Below, one piece after another: positions 27,101 through 35,495 of a stretch of DNA of 64,000 nucleotides. Where the stretch lies: contig NZ_JAQBOC010000020.1 in assembly GCF_028288225.1 (NCBI RefSeq), positions 1 through 64,000 on the forward strand. The letters run 5' to 3'. A model generated the notes under the pieces. That model ran no database searches. It had not been told where the DNA came from and saw nothing but the letters and a program-made list of their open reading frames with translations. The translations under genes were made by a program, and so were the position numbers. This stretch comes from Mucilaginibacter sp. (GTDB lineage Bacteria > Bacteroidota > Bacteroidia > Sphingobacteriales > Sphingobacteriaceae). The first letter of the stretch is position 1. Each line of letters starts with the position of its first letter.

Positions 27101-28393
27101 CTAGGCCCTTTTATCAATAAATTTTATAGCCTTCCTGCTGGCTTCACTAAACTGGATCTTCTGGATCTCCTCAATTGTTACGTATTTAATATGCGGACTA
27201 ACACGCAAACGGGCCTGTAAATATGCCCTGATCCGGTGGTCGCATTCTTCGCTGTCATCAGCAGGCACAAGGTAAAGTAACACCTGGTCCATATCAATAT
27301 CATTAGAATAAACTTCTATCACAAAATCCAGGATCTCTTCGCGCTCATTTAGTAAATCAAATAAAGCGGGCGGATAAAGGGTTGTTCCCTTAAATTTTAT
27401 CATCTGCTTTTTGCGCCCCATTATGGATGATAAGCGCAAGCTGATACGGCCACAGGCGCAAGGTTCATCGAAATACATGCACATATCGCCCGTTTTATAA
27501 CGTAACAATGGCATCCCCTCAACACCTAAAGTAGTAATGGTAACTTCGCCGGGAGTGCCTGGCTCTACGTGTTGGTCATTTTCATCCAATAACTCAACAA
27601 TAACCAATTCTGGCTGATAGTGTCCGCCTTTGCCTTCGCCACATTCAGTAAACGCGGTTTGCATTTCGGTGGATGCATAAGTGGAATATAATTTAATGTC
27701 CCAGCTCTCATTTATTTTTTTGCCAAGGATGTTTAGTGAAAAATCGTTATTGCGGATATTTTCGCCAATACAAATGGCTTTTTTTACTGAAGTGCTGTTT
27801 ATATCGATACCCGCTTCTTTTGCAAATTGGATCAGCTTTAAAATAAAAGATGGGACAGCAACGATAGCGGTAGGCTTTAAGCGCCGGATGGTTTCCCATT
27901 GCAATGCCGGTACACCGGGGCCCAAACGGATAATTCCTGCCCCAATCCTGCGGATGCCGAGATAATAGGCAATACCAGCCATAAACTGCCTGTCGAGGGT
28001 AAGCATTAGTTGATAAGTATCATCAGCTGATCCATCGGCACATAAAAAAGAATTATATTCATTATATGCAAGGCGATCCAAATCACTTTCAGTAAGCGCT
28101 ATGGTTACCGGGCGACCTAAGGTGCCTGACGTTGAAGTGTATTCTATTATTTTACTGCGCGGTACACATAAAAAATCATCGTTCCGTTGCTGCAGATCGT
28201 CCTTTGTTGTGGTGGGGACTGATGATAGATCAGCAATAGTTTTTATTTCATGTATGTTTATCTGATGCTTTGCAAACAGCTCTTTGTAAAACGGAGAATG
28301 TTGATTAAGATACGCCAGCAGATCCCGCAGCTTTTGTTCCTGCATTAATGTTACTTCGTGTGCCTGCTGATAGCTTTTCTCTGTAGGTATCAT
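27101..28393 (-). CDS. PaaK-like adenylating enzyme (aryl starter ligase)
   Basis: Encodes 430 residues of the phenylacetate-CoA ligase branch of adenylate-forming enzymes. Motifs seen are YTSTSGTLGRPVTIALT near residue 90 (ATP loop), LYSTYASTEMQTAFTECG (A5-like), and VTITTLGVEGMPLLRYKTGD. It should activate 4-coumarate as the adenylate and load it on CoA or an ACP, which starts the polyene, like ApeH in aryl polyene clusters. It is transcribed alone or with the ammonia-lyase operon downstream; the gap of 275 bases holds a repeat. Confidence 0.85.
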   Translation of the reverse strand: MIPTEKSYQQAHEVTLMQEQKLRDLLAYLNQHSPFYKELFAKHQINIHEIKTIADLSSVPTTTKDDLQQRNDDFLCVPRSKIIEYTSTSGTLGRPVTIALTESDLDRLAYNEYNSFLCADGSADDTYQLMLTLDRQFMAGIAYYLGIRRIGAGIIRLGPGVPALQWETIRRLKPTAIVAVPSFILKLIQFAKEAGIDINSTSVKKAICIGENIRNNDFSLNILGKKINESWDIKLYSTYASTEMQTAFTECGEGKGGHYQPELVIVELLDENDQHVEPGTPGEVTITTLGVEGMPLLRYKTGDMCMYFDEPCACGRISLRLSSIMGRKKQMIKFKGTTLYPPALFDLLNEREEILDFVIEVYSNDIDMDQVLLYLVPADDSEECDHRIRAYLQARLRVSPHIKYVTIEEIQKIQFSEASRKAIKFIDKRA

Positions 28394-28397
28394 GCTT

Positions 28398-28405
28398 CAA
28401 ATCTA
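28398..28405 (-). promoter_or_regulatory. Candidate -7 element for the ligase gene
   Basis: On the minus strand TAGATTTG matches TAnnTTTG and ends four bases before the ATG of the ligase gene. No TTTG lies at the right distance upstream, so support is limited. If used, the transcript is leaderless. Confidence 0.3.
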
Positions 28406-28422
28406 ATAAAAATGTGAGATTA

Positions 28423-28441
28423 GGGCGAATGCAATTCGCCC
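28423..28441. repeat. REP-like palindrome between divergent genes
   Basis: GGGCGAATGCAATTCGCCC is an 8-bp stem with a three-base loop and has the same layout as the GGGCGTATGCGATACGCCC palindromes near the RAYT gene, with T-to-A changes. It lies between the promoters of the ligase and the esterase. Confidence 0.5.
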
Positions 28442-28448
28442 ATACAAA

Positions 28449-28479
28449 TTGTGCGTCAAACAACCGTCTGATATATTTG
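28449..28479 (+). promoter_or_regulatory. Promoter for the esterase gene
   Basis: TTGTG at 28449-28453 and TATATTTG at 28472-28479 fit the Bacteroidota TTTG / TAnnTTTG consensus with 18 bases between. The start codon follows 18 bases after the second element. Confidence 0.5.
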
Positions 28480-28497
28480 TAACGTATATAAGTTATT

Positions 28498-29409
28498 ATG
28501 TTTAAACAATCAATATTAATTGTAGGATTATTAAGCGTGTCATTGTTTACTAAAGCTCAAGCAGTTAAATATAAAGACATCGTATTTAATGATATAACCA
28601 AAACAAAGGACCTGAGCTATTCTCCAAATGATTCATCGGGCAAAAGGAACGCTCATTTATTTGATCTGTACCAGCCTGCGAGCGATAAGTCAGCAGGGCG
28701 GGCGTTAATTATCTGGATGCATGGCGGCGGTTTTAAGTTTGGATCGAGGGAGGCAAAAGGCATTCAGCTATGGAGTAAGACATTTGCACAAAGGGGCTAT
28801 GTTTGTGCTGCTATTAGCTATACCCTAAGTAAGAAGTTCCCGGTCTTTAATTTTGACGAGCTAAAAAGAAGCTGTTATTATGCTGTATTAGATGCTAAAC
28901 TGGCTGTGACATACTTTAAAGAACATTTTAAGGAATATAATATCGATCCTGATAAAATTATCCTGGCCGGAAACTCTGCGGGAGGGATGATAGCGCTTGA
29001 TGCAGCCTACAGCTCAAATTATGAACTGGCAAAACTTGCAGGAATAACCGATGCAAATTCTGATAAAAAAGAGCTGTTAAAGGTTGCCGGTGTGATTAAC
29101 TTATGGGGAGGGATCTTTGATTTGAACTGGCTGAAAAATAACCGGGTGCCTGTTGTAAATATTTACGGCAGCAAGGACGGGACTGTTTCCCCAACGCATC
29201 AGGATACACCTTTATATGGTGGTGACGATATACATAAAAAAGCGGAGGCTTTAGGAATACCCAATGAATTAAAGGTGTTTGAAGGTTATTCGCATGAGTT
29301 ACAAAGGCATTTTAACCCAATTTTTTCAGGAGGGGAAAACACACAACGGCGCTGGCTTGAGGCGGGGCAATTTGCCGCCGATTTTATGTATCACCAATTA
29401 AATAAATAG
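28498..29409 (+). CDS. Exported alpha/beta hydrolase (carboxylesterase type)
   Basis: Encodes 303 residues with a signal peptide (MFKQSILIVGLLSVSLFTKAQ). The oxyanion-hole motif is IIWMHGGGFKFGSRE, the nucleophile elbow is LAGNSAGGMIAL, and a late EGYSHELQRHF supplies the His, so this is a lipase/esterase of the hormone-sensitive lipase or carboxylesterase type. It acts in the periplasm or on the outside. The substrate is not evident. Next to the pigment cluster it could act on acyl esters, but it is divergently transcribed and may be unrelated. Confidence 0.85.
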   Translation: MFKQSILIVGLLSVSLFTKAQAVKYKDIVFNDITKTKDLSYSPNDSSGKRNAHLFDLYQPASDKSAGRALIIWMHGGGFKFGSREAKGIQLWSKTFAQRGYVCAAISYTLSKKFPVFNFDELKRSCYYAVLDAKLAVTYFKEHFKEYNIDPDKIILAGNSAGGMIALDAAYSSNYELAKLAGITDANSDKKELLKVAGVINLWGGIFDLNWLKNNRVPVVNIYGSKDGTVSPTHQDTPLYGGDDIHKKAEALGIPNELKVFEGYSHELQRHFNPIFSGGENTQRRWLEAGQFAADFMYHQLNK

Positions 29410-29498
29410 CATCAAATTATAAATGGACAACTGTTTGTAATTGAAACATAATGTTAACTTTAATGTTGTCAAAAACAATTAATCATTAATAGCTTACC

Positions 29499-29750
29499 AT
29501 GAAGTATTTAAAAATTATTTTAATAACGTTGTTTTTAACCTTTAGTTTGGAATTTGCCAACGCAGAATCTTTAACTTTAACAGTTGAACCAACGTTTTTA
29601 CAGGTTAGGAGGCCGCCACCTCCGCCACCTCATCCGCCATTGCCATCATTTAGAAGGCATCATCGCCGGTACAGGCACCATCGCCGGGCCCGGATCCATA
29701 TCCGTTTGCCTAAACCGCCGCCACCGCCACCTGCACCACCACGTCCATAA
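29499..29750 (+). CDS. Small secreted Pro/His/Arg-rich protein
   Basis: Encodes 83 residues: a signal peptide (MKYLKIILITLFLTFSLEF, cleavage near ANA), then a short linker and a tail with two polyproline runs flanking a basic core of His and Arg (FRRHHRRYRHHRRARIHIR). No known family. The histidines could bind metal and the basic core could bind nucleic acid, lipid A or polyphosphate; this is inference. It is followed directly by a good terminator, which supports it as a real transcribed gene. Confidence 0.65.
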   Translation: MKYLKIILITLFLTFSLEFANAESLTLTVEPTFLQVRRPPPPPPHPPLPSFRRHHRRYRHHRRARIHIRLPKPPPPPPAPPRP

Positions 29751-29761
29751 TTATAAATAAC

Positions 29762-29790
29762 AAAGCCCTTCAATATTGAGGGGCTTTTTG
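29762..29790 (+). terminator. Intrinsic terminator
   Basis: AAAGCCCTTCAA pairs with TTGAGGGGCTTT (one G-T pair) and is followed by TTG after a short T run. It ends the small Pro/His/Arg gene. Confidence 0.8.
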
Positions 29791-29816
29791 GATAATGGAT
29801 AGGTTAAAAAATTTTA

Positions 29817-30335
29817 CTAGGCCAAATCGACGGTTTGCCCGCTTGCACGTTTTTGGCGCGACCATAGTTTTATCAACTGGTATAAAACGCCAACTGTAAA
29901 TAATACAACTAATATTAAAAGTCCCATTTTTATAACAGGGGAATCAGGCCCGTCAGCAATGGGGCGGCTTATTGGCACCCTGGTTAATGTTTCAACAATA
30001 GCCGGTATAAATGAGAAAAATAAGGTTAACGACATCAGGAAGATCTGAATATAAGCGGCGCTTTTACCAAGAAATTTAAACGATGGCGCATATACTGCTA
30101 TCGGCAATACTATTAAAATAATTACAGCAAGATTATGGCCCGCGGTTGGGTGCCCGGTTCTCATAATAGGCAGCGCTGTAATACAAGTAATAATTGTTAA
30201 AAGGATATACAGCTTTCCGCTGCCATTTTTAGGGTTGATCTGCCCATCGCGGATCAAAGCGTACAGGGCAACTATAATTGCAATAATACTGATTGCAGTA
30301 TGAATAATTCCTAGGATTGACAAGTGGTTCGGCAT
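29817..30335 (-). CDS. Small integral membrane protein of unknown function
   Basis: Encodes 172 residues with four to five hydrophobic helices, for example GIIHTAISIIAIIVALYALI, LAVIILIVLPIAVYA and MGLLILVVLFTVGVLYQLI. A GSGKLYILLTIITCI stretch and a GHPTAGHN loop stand out; the histidines may bind metal or haem. I do not recognise the family. The gene is alone on the minus strand with the lipoprotein gene 62 bases upstream, so they may be co-transcribed. Confidence 0.75.
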   Translation of the reverse strand: MPNHLSILGIIHTAISIIAIIVALYALIRDGQINPKNGSGKLYILLTIITCITALPIMRTGHPTAGHNLAVIILIVLPIAVYAPSFKFLGKSAAYIQIFLMSLTLFFSFIPAIVETLTRVPISRPIADGPDSPVIKMGLLILVVLFTVGVLYQLIKLWSRQKRASGQTVDLA

Positions 30336-30397
30336 GATCTTATATTTAAATGTTGAGGGTGATTAAATATAAGAAAATTAATATGGAATAAAAAAGG

Positions 30398-31255
30398 TTA
30401 AAGTTTTATAAACTTTAAAATGTTACCCGGCCTTAACTTATCCCCTTCATTAGAAATATAAAGATTGCTTTCCTTGTCAAATGCTATCCCCTCCGGCTGG
30501 CCAAACAGGCCGGAGTTTAAGGGGAACACTTCTTTTACGTTCCAGTTTAAATCGGCGATTACTAATAGCCTGTTTACTGATGAAAGAATATACCACTCAT
30601 TAGTTTCAAGATTTTTACTCAATGCTGAAGGATGGAACGCTATTTTCTTTTTCCCGGTAAGCTCCTCTATTTTCTTTACGTCAATATTAAACTCCCCGGC
30701 GTTTTTTAACGAGCCATCAACAAATAGCTTTAACCTAAATACGGTGCTCATCTTACTGCTTTTTTCGATGCTGCAATGTTTGCATAGTACGTAAACAGAT
30801 TGATCACTTTCATCGGCATACAGCCCTTCATATTCGCCTTGCGGCAATACATTGTTCCACTCTTTAGTATCGGTTATTTCTGCGTTTTTCACACCTAGCG
30901 GAAAGGTAAACAACACACCGTCACTACGCAGCATTATAGCCTGGTTATTGCTGATAGCTACATCCTCATAGTCACCACTTTTACCGAATTTTATACGCTT
31001 AATATTTTTACTTCCGGGTTTGAAATAAAAAAGCTCACCCTCTTCATCCTGTTCGGCAAATATTGTATCGGGGTTGCCTTTATTAAATGCTATTCCTGAT
31101 ATTTCGGTAAGGTTGTCAGGCATATTATATTTCACGGGCTTATTTAAATCATATCCTTTTGGGCTTCGGATTTTTTGCTGGCCGGTACATTTGATAAATA
31201 ATAAACAGGTAATTAATATAAAACAGAGTGATATCGGCTTTAAAGGGTTTTTCAT
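30398..31255 (-). CDS. SdiA-regulated-type beta-propeller lipoprotein
   Basis: Encodes 285 residues. A lipoprotein signal with Cys at LLFIKCTGQQ precedes a propeller-like domain with repeated motifs: LTEISGIAFNKGNPDTIFAEQD, GDYEDVAISNNQAIML and FGQPEGIAFDKESNLYISNEGD. This is the SdiA-regulated family, related to phytase-like propellers. The acidic motifs suggest calcium binding. It should sit on the periplasmic side of a membrane. The enzymatic role is not known. Confidence 0.82.
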   Translation of the reverse strand: MKNPLKPISLCFILITCLLFIKCTGQQKIRSPKGYDLNKPVKYNMPDNLTEISGIAFNKGNPDTIFAEQDEEGELFYFKPGSKNIKRIKFGKSGDYEDVAISNNQAIMLRSDGVLFTFPLGVKNAEITDTKEWNNVLPQGEYEGLYADESDQSVYVLCKHCSIEKSSKMSTVFRLKLFVDGSLKNAGEFNIDVKKIEELTGKKKIAFHPSALSKNLETNEWYILSSVNRLLVIADLNWNVKEVFPLNSGLFGQPEGIAFDKESNLYISNEGDKLRPGNILKFIKL

Positions 31256-31313
31256 ATCGGGTAAAATAACTTGAATCTATATATACCTCTAATTTGCAAA
31301 TTTGTTTAAATAG

Positions 31314-31341
31314 AAAAGGCCCTTAGTTAAAAGGGCCTTTT
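31314..31341 (-). terminator. Bidirectional terminator after the Hint-protein operon
   Basis: AAAAGGCCCTT and AAGGGCCTTTT form an 11-bp perfect stem with a six-base loop, with A and T runs on both sides. It closes the oxidase-aminotransferase-Hint operon on the minus strand. Confidence 0.85.
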
Positions 31342-31361
31342 GCAATTTTTAGTTAAGCTTT

Positions 31362-32360
31362 TTATTTCTGCATTACCATAACACCATTCAGTAGCAAGGT
31401 GCTGCCACCATCTGCTTCAATATTGTAAACGTTTTGTACGCCGCCTGCATGCTCTGTCTTCCTTAACACGGTGTAAGTTTCATACTTGCCTTTTTTATCA
31501 TTAAGACACAAAACCTGCTGACCGATAGCTATATCGCCAATTTTAAAATTACCCTGTTTGGTTAACATAGGGTGGTTTGGCGTGGCTTTAAGTATTTTGG
31601 TGTTTAAATTAATATTTAAGCCATTTGTCGTACGTTTTTCTTTTGCGGAGATCAAAACCAACTCAGTAATAGCATAGTTTTTTGCAGCATGTACAGTAAG
31701 CTCCTTAACTTTTATAATTGATGATTTATTTGTAGCCGGATCAACAGTAATTACCTCATCCCCGCTTTTTACATTTTTTATCAGTTTTTTAGCGCCATTG
31801 CTCATGGTAACCTCTTCATCACCCGGAAAGCAAATGTCGTTGCCATAGGTTGCAGCTTCTTCTTTCATGTCTTTTCCATTATTCAAAACTTTGTATTCCT
31901 GAAAGCTCATTTCTTTGGATAGTACATAGGATAATTTCAGAATAAAGTTTTTCTCAACTTTATTAATATCATCAATATCCTGGAAATATTTGGCCCATAC
32001 TTTTGCATCGGCAGTAAAATCAGGTACCAGGGCCTGGTATTTTTTGCCGGTTTCGGTGGTATAAAAAACCATCAGACCAATTTCCTGCATGCCAGCTTTG
32101 GCAACCAGTTTATAAAGGTCTACCCGTTTTTTAAGGCCATCAGCCCCGGTAATAAAATAAGGCTTACGGTTTTCATACCTATCCAGTACATACACATTGT
32201 CGAATTTTACGTAGGTATCTTTATCAAGGTCGGCAATGGTATAAGTTAAAGCTTTATTGTATTCATCCAAAGTAAGCGGCCGGGGATTAACGGCTGCTTG
32301 CTGAGCTTTTGAAGTTAGGGCAAATATGAATACAGCAAGGGTTAGTAATAAGTTACGCAT
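31362..32360 (-). CDS. Exported protein with a C-terminal Hint (intein-like) domain
   Basis: Encodes 332 residues from MRNLLLTLAVFIFALTSKAQ (an upstream ATG at 32381 adds seven residues and spoils the signal). After the signal peptide comes a unique region of about 155 residues, then a Hint domain from Cys177 (NDICFPGDEEVTM) with the TxxH-type motif ATPNHPMLTKQG and the end LLLNGVMVMQ. Hint domains cleave or splice at the first Cys. The C-terminal His-Asn needed for splicing is missing, so hedgehog-like cleavage or ester transfer at Cys177 is the most it could do. It is the third gene of an operon with two Tat-exported enzymes. Confidence 0.8.
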   Translation of the reverse strand: MRNLLLTLAVFIFALTSKAQQAAVNPRPLTLDEYNKALTYTIADLDKDTYVKFDNVYVLDRYENRKPYFITGADGLKKRVDLYKLVAKAGMQEIGLMVFYTTETGKKYQALVPDFTADAKVWAKYFQDIDDINKVEKNFILKLSYVLSKEMSFQEYKVLNNGKDMKEEAATYGNDICFPGDEEVTMSNGAKKLIKNVKSGDEVITVDPATNKSSIIKVKELTVHAAKNYAITELVLISAKEKRTTNGLNINLNTKILKATPNHPMLTKQGNFKIGDIAIGQQVLCLNDKKGKYETYTVLRKTEHAGGVQNVYNIEADGGSTLLLNGVMVMQK

Positions 32361-32433
32361 GATTGGTTGTATTATAGTCAATACAGCGCTGGGTTATAAA
32401 TCCATCGCTGTAATTAAAATCAGTAAATTTATT

Positions 32434-33606
32434 TTACGATAATTGTTTAAACGCTTCGGCAAACGCTTCCATTTCGTCCATCCGGCCAATGCTTACGCGG
32501 CACCAGTCGGCGCCATTCAATTTCCAATTGCGGATCCCCACACCCCGTTTCATCATTTCACCAACAAATTTTTGACCATCCATCTTTAGCGGGAACATTA
32601 CAAAATTAGCTGATGAAGGGATGTACTCATAGCCTTCTTTTTTTAATACTGAATAAAGGTAATCCTTTGAGGCTAAAGTCTTTTTAAGGGCGTCTTGCAG
32701 GTAATCAGTTTCCCTGTAGGCGGCAGTTGCGGCGGCAATAGTGGTTGCGGAAAGATTGAAAGCCCCGCCTGTATAAATGGCAAGCGTATGAATGGTTGCC
32801 GGCTGAGCTACAATATATCCGCAACGTAAACCTGCAAAACCATAAAGTTTAGAGAAAGTGCGGGCTACAATAATATTTTGCCCTGCTTTTACGCCGCCTA
32901 TTAAAGTAGTGCCTTGCGGGTCAGGCAGGTAATCAATATAGGCCTCGTCAACAAATACCATCGTTTTTTTCGATACCCGCTCACAAAATGCTTTTAACTT
33001 GTCGGTATCAACCACAGTTGCAGTAGGGTTGTTAGGATTGCAGATATAAACCAGGCCGGTGTTATCATCTACTTTGGCTTCCATTGCATCCAGGTCGAGC
33101 TTATAATCCTTTGTTAAGGGAACTTTTACCCATTGCCCGCCATGCAGTTTGGCATGGGTAGGCAGATCGTCATAAGATGGGTCGCCGGTTATGATGTTCT
33201 TTCCGCCTTTGCTGTAATGCATAGCCGCAGCCAGTAATAAAGCTGAAGACCCGGCATCCATCATGATATTGCTTTGCTGGATCCCTTCGTAAGCGGCAAT
33301 TTTACCTGATAGTGCCGACATTTGCATAAACGCGTATTGGTAGCTGGTCCCCAATGAATCCTGGATAGCCTTTTTAGCAGCATCCGATGGGCCAAAGGGA
33401 TTTTCGTTGGCAAACAGCCGGGCTTTTAAAACCGGTGGGGCTTCCATTATCACAGTTTGGTCGGTAACCGGTTTCACGGCGAAGCCGATTTTTCGCATTA
33501 CAGGCATTGCTGCTAATTTATTTATTGCTCCCGATGCAAGGGCGAGTCCTCCGGCCAGTAAAGCGCTGGATTTTATCCAGTTTCTGCGGTTAATTGAGTT
33601 TTTCAT
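32434..33606 (-). CDS. Tat-exported PLP aminotransferase (HisC-like)
   Basis: Encodes 390 residues. The N-terminus MKNSINRRNWIKSSALLAGG is a twin-arginine signal. The rest is a class I/II aminotransferase close to histidinol-phosphate aminotransferase: VYICNPNNPTATVVD, VFVDEAYIDYLPDP, and the PLP lysine in ARTFSKLYGFAGLRCGY. The fold needs PLP loaded in the cytoplasm, which fits Tat export. An aminotransferase in the periplasm is unusual. It follows the FAD oxidase gene by 34 bases, so the pair may act on the same extracytoplasmic amino compound. Confidence 0.87.
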   Translation of the reverse strand: MKNSINRRNWIKSSALLAGGLALASGAINKLAAMPVMRKIGFAVKPVTDQTVIMEAPPVLKARLFANENPFGPSDAAKKAIQDSLGTSYQYAFMQMSALSGKIAAYEGIQQSNIMMDAGSSALLLAAAMHYSKGGKNIITGDPSYDDLPTHAKLHGGQWVKVPLTKDYKLDLDAMEAKVDDNTGLVYICNPNNPTATVVDTDKLKAFCERVSKKTMVFVDEAYIDYLPDPQGTTLIGGVKAGQNIIVARTFSKLYGFAGLRCGYIVAQPATIHTLAIYTGGAFNLSATTIAAATAAYRETDYLQDALKKTLASKDYLYSVLKKEGYEYIPSSANFVMFPLKMDGQKFVGEMMKRGVGIRNWKLNGADWCRVSIGRMDEMEAFAEAFKQLS

Positions 33607-33640
33607 GATGTTTGAATTTTTTATGAGTAAGTCAGTCAGT

Positions 33641-35233
33641 TTATCCTTTTGTTGTTTCTGCGGGGTATTTTACCCTCTGCTCTGTTACGCGCCCGTGTAC
33701 AGCGGTTACCACGCTCCGTGCCGATTCAAATGCACCGGCCATCCAGGCGTTTAAATAGGTTAAATGTTCGCCGGCAAAATATACCTGCTTATCGGGCTTT
33801 AATAATACCGGGTATTGGTTTTTACGGGTTTCATTGCTGTAAACGGCCCATCCGCCTAAATTATATTTGGTTTTGTGCCAGCTTACCGAAAATGAGCTTT
33901 CAAATTCGGTATCATATTGCGGATGGATCAGCCTGCCTTTTTGCAATGCCAGTTTTTCACGGTCGGCATAGCTTAATTCACCCGTTCGCAGGGCCTTCTC
34001 ATTGAAGTTATAATAGCCTAATAAAATGCCCTTTTTACCAAGGTAATCATACGATGGGTAAAAAATCTGGGTCAGATCGTTATTAGTGTGGGTAATGCCG
34101 CCATAAATGTGTTCGTCTTCTTCCCAAAAACGCCTTTTAAACTGTAGCCCGATCTTGCCGGTTTGTATATAGCTAATATAATCAATGGCCCGGCTAACAT
34201 CGCCCGAAAAATTATTGCTGATATTGCTCAGCACAGGCAATGGTAGGGTACAAACACAAAGATCGCCCTGAATCATGTGCTCACCCAGCGCATCTTTATA
34301 AGTTACTTTTACGCCGTTATCAATATTGATAATATTTGTTACTTCGGCGCCTAATTTTAAATTCGGCTCTACCTTTTTCTGTAGTGATTTTGCTATCTGG
34401 TCCATACCGCCAATAGCCTGGAACATGGTCATTTGCAGCTCGTAGGTATATTCGGCTACGTTATAAAAATCGGGGTCCATTAATCCCGATTGAATTAGTT
34501 CGGACAACTTATGCGGATCTGCAATTTTCCCGGGCCTGTCACCAGCTCCCGGCGATTCAATATAACCACGCCTTGCAGATGCCTTGTAGAGCTTATCCGG
34601 GTCGAGGCCTCCTTCAGCCATCAGGTATTCAATAACTTTTTCTGAATCCTCTTTGGTTAACCCGGTATCAAGGCTGCCATGATCTATACTTTTTGCAAGC
34701 AATTCTGTCATATACCCCCGGATGTCATTGTGAACCTCGCGTACCCTGATCTTTTTATTGGATAGCGGGCCCTTGCCTTCGGCAAAGTAATAAGAGCCTT
34801 CGTTAACATTATTATAAACTTGCAGCGGGATGCCTAATTCCTTGCAGTAGTGCAGGGTAAGCTGGTGGTTGTGTGGGATGCGTGACGGGCCGGCATTAAA
34901 ATACTGGCCTTCATCAAAACGGGCGGTTATTGCGGGTTTATCAATTTCGGTATTTGTACTTCCATTTCTTATACTCCAACATCGGCCACCGGCACGATTA
35001 CGGGCTTCTAATATGGTACAGGTATAGCCTAATTTATTGAGCTCATAAGCGCAGGTCATACCGGCGAGGCCGCCACCCAAAATGATAATTTTTTTACCAC
35101 TTCCGCTACCTTGCAAATTAAAAGCATGTGCAGGAGCCGGGCGGAGCATGCCCAGGGCCATCATTGCAGGATAAGCTCCTCCGGCCAGCATAGCACCTTT
35201 GCTTAAAAAATCCCTCCTGGTTATTGTTTTCAA
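33641..35233 (-). CDS. Tat-exported flavin amine oxidase
   Basis: Encodes 530 residues. The signal MKTITRRDFLSKGAMLAGG is of the Tat type with cleavage near APAHA. The FAD-binding motif is IIILGGGLAGMTCAYEL, followed by EARNRAGGRCWS, and the C-terminal flavin-contact region is YFAGEHLTYLNAWMAGAFESA. This is the monoamine oxidase/L-amino-acid oxidase family. It should oxidise an amine or amino acid in the periplasm, releasing hydrogen peroxide and ammonia. It heads an operon with an exported aminotransferase and an exported Hint protein; the substrate cannot be told. Confidence 0.9.
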   Translation of the reverse strand: MKTITRRDFLSKGAMLAGGAYPAMMALGMLRPAPAHAFNLQGSGSGKKIIILGGGLAGMTCAYELNKLGYTCTILEARNRAGGRCWSIRNGSTNTEIDKPAITARFDEGQYFNAGPSRIPHNHQLTLHYCKELGIPLQVYNNVNEGSYYFAEGKGPLSNKKIRVREVHNDIRGYMTELLAKSIDHGSLDTGLTKEDSEKVIEYLMAEGGLDPDKLYKASARRGYIESPGAGDRPGKIADPHKLSELIQSGLMDPDFYNVAEYTYELQMTMFQAIGGMDQIAKSLQKKVEPNLKLGAEVTNIINIDNGVKVTYKDALGEHMIQGDLCVCTLPLPVLSNISNNFSGDVSRAIDYISYIQTGKIGLQFKRRFWEEDEHIYGGITHTNNDLTQIFYPSYDYLGKKGILLGYYNFNEKALRTGELSYADREKLALQKGRLIHPQYDTEFESSFSVSWHKTKYNLGGWAVYSNETRKNQYPVLLKPDKQVYFAGEHLTYLNAWMAGAFESARSVVTAVHGRVTEQRVKYPAETTKG

Positions 35234-35495
35234 TGTTAAATAGTGATAGTATATAGTTATTATTATAGCCTTAAATTTATGTTATTTTTAACAGAAACCC
35301 AATTTTGTTGAGAAATTTTTGATTTTGTAATTTATTCATTACTCTTTTTTAAAATCTTTTGAATAAATGGGGTAATTTTTAGTAATAGTAAGATAAGATT
35401 TAGTATATATTGTCATATCCTGTTTTGTAATTTTATCAATACTCAAATTCTTCATTGTTAATTCAACCTTTATATTCGTTTAAATCCTCATTTAT

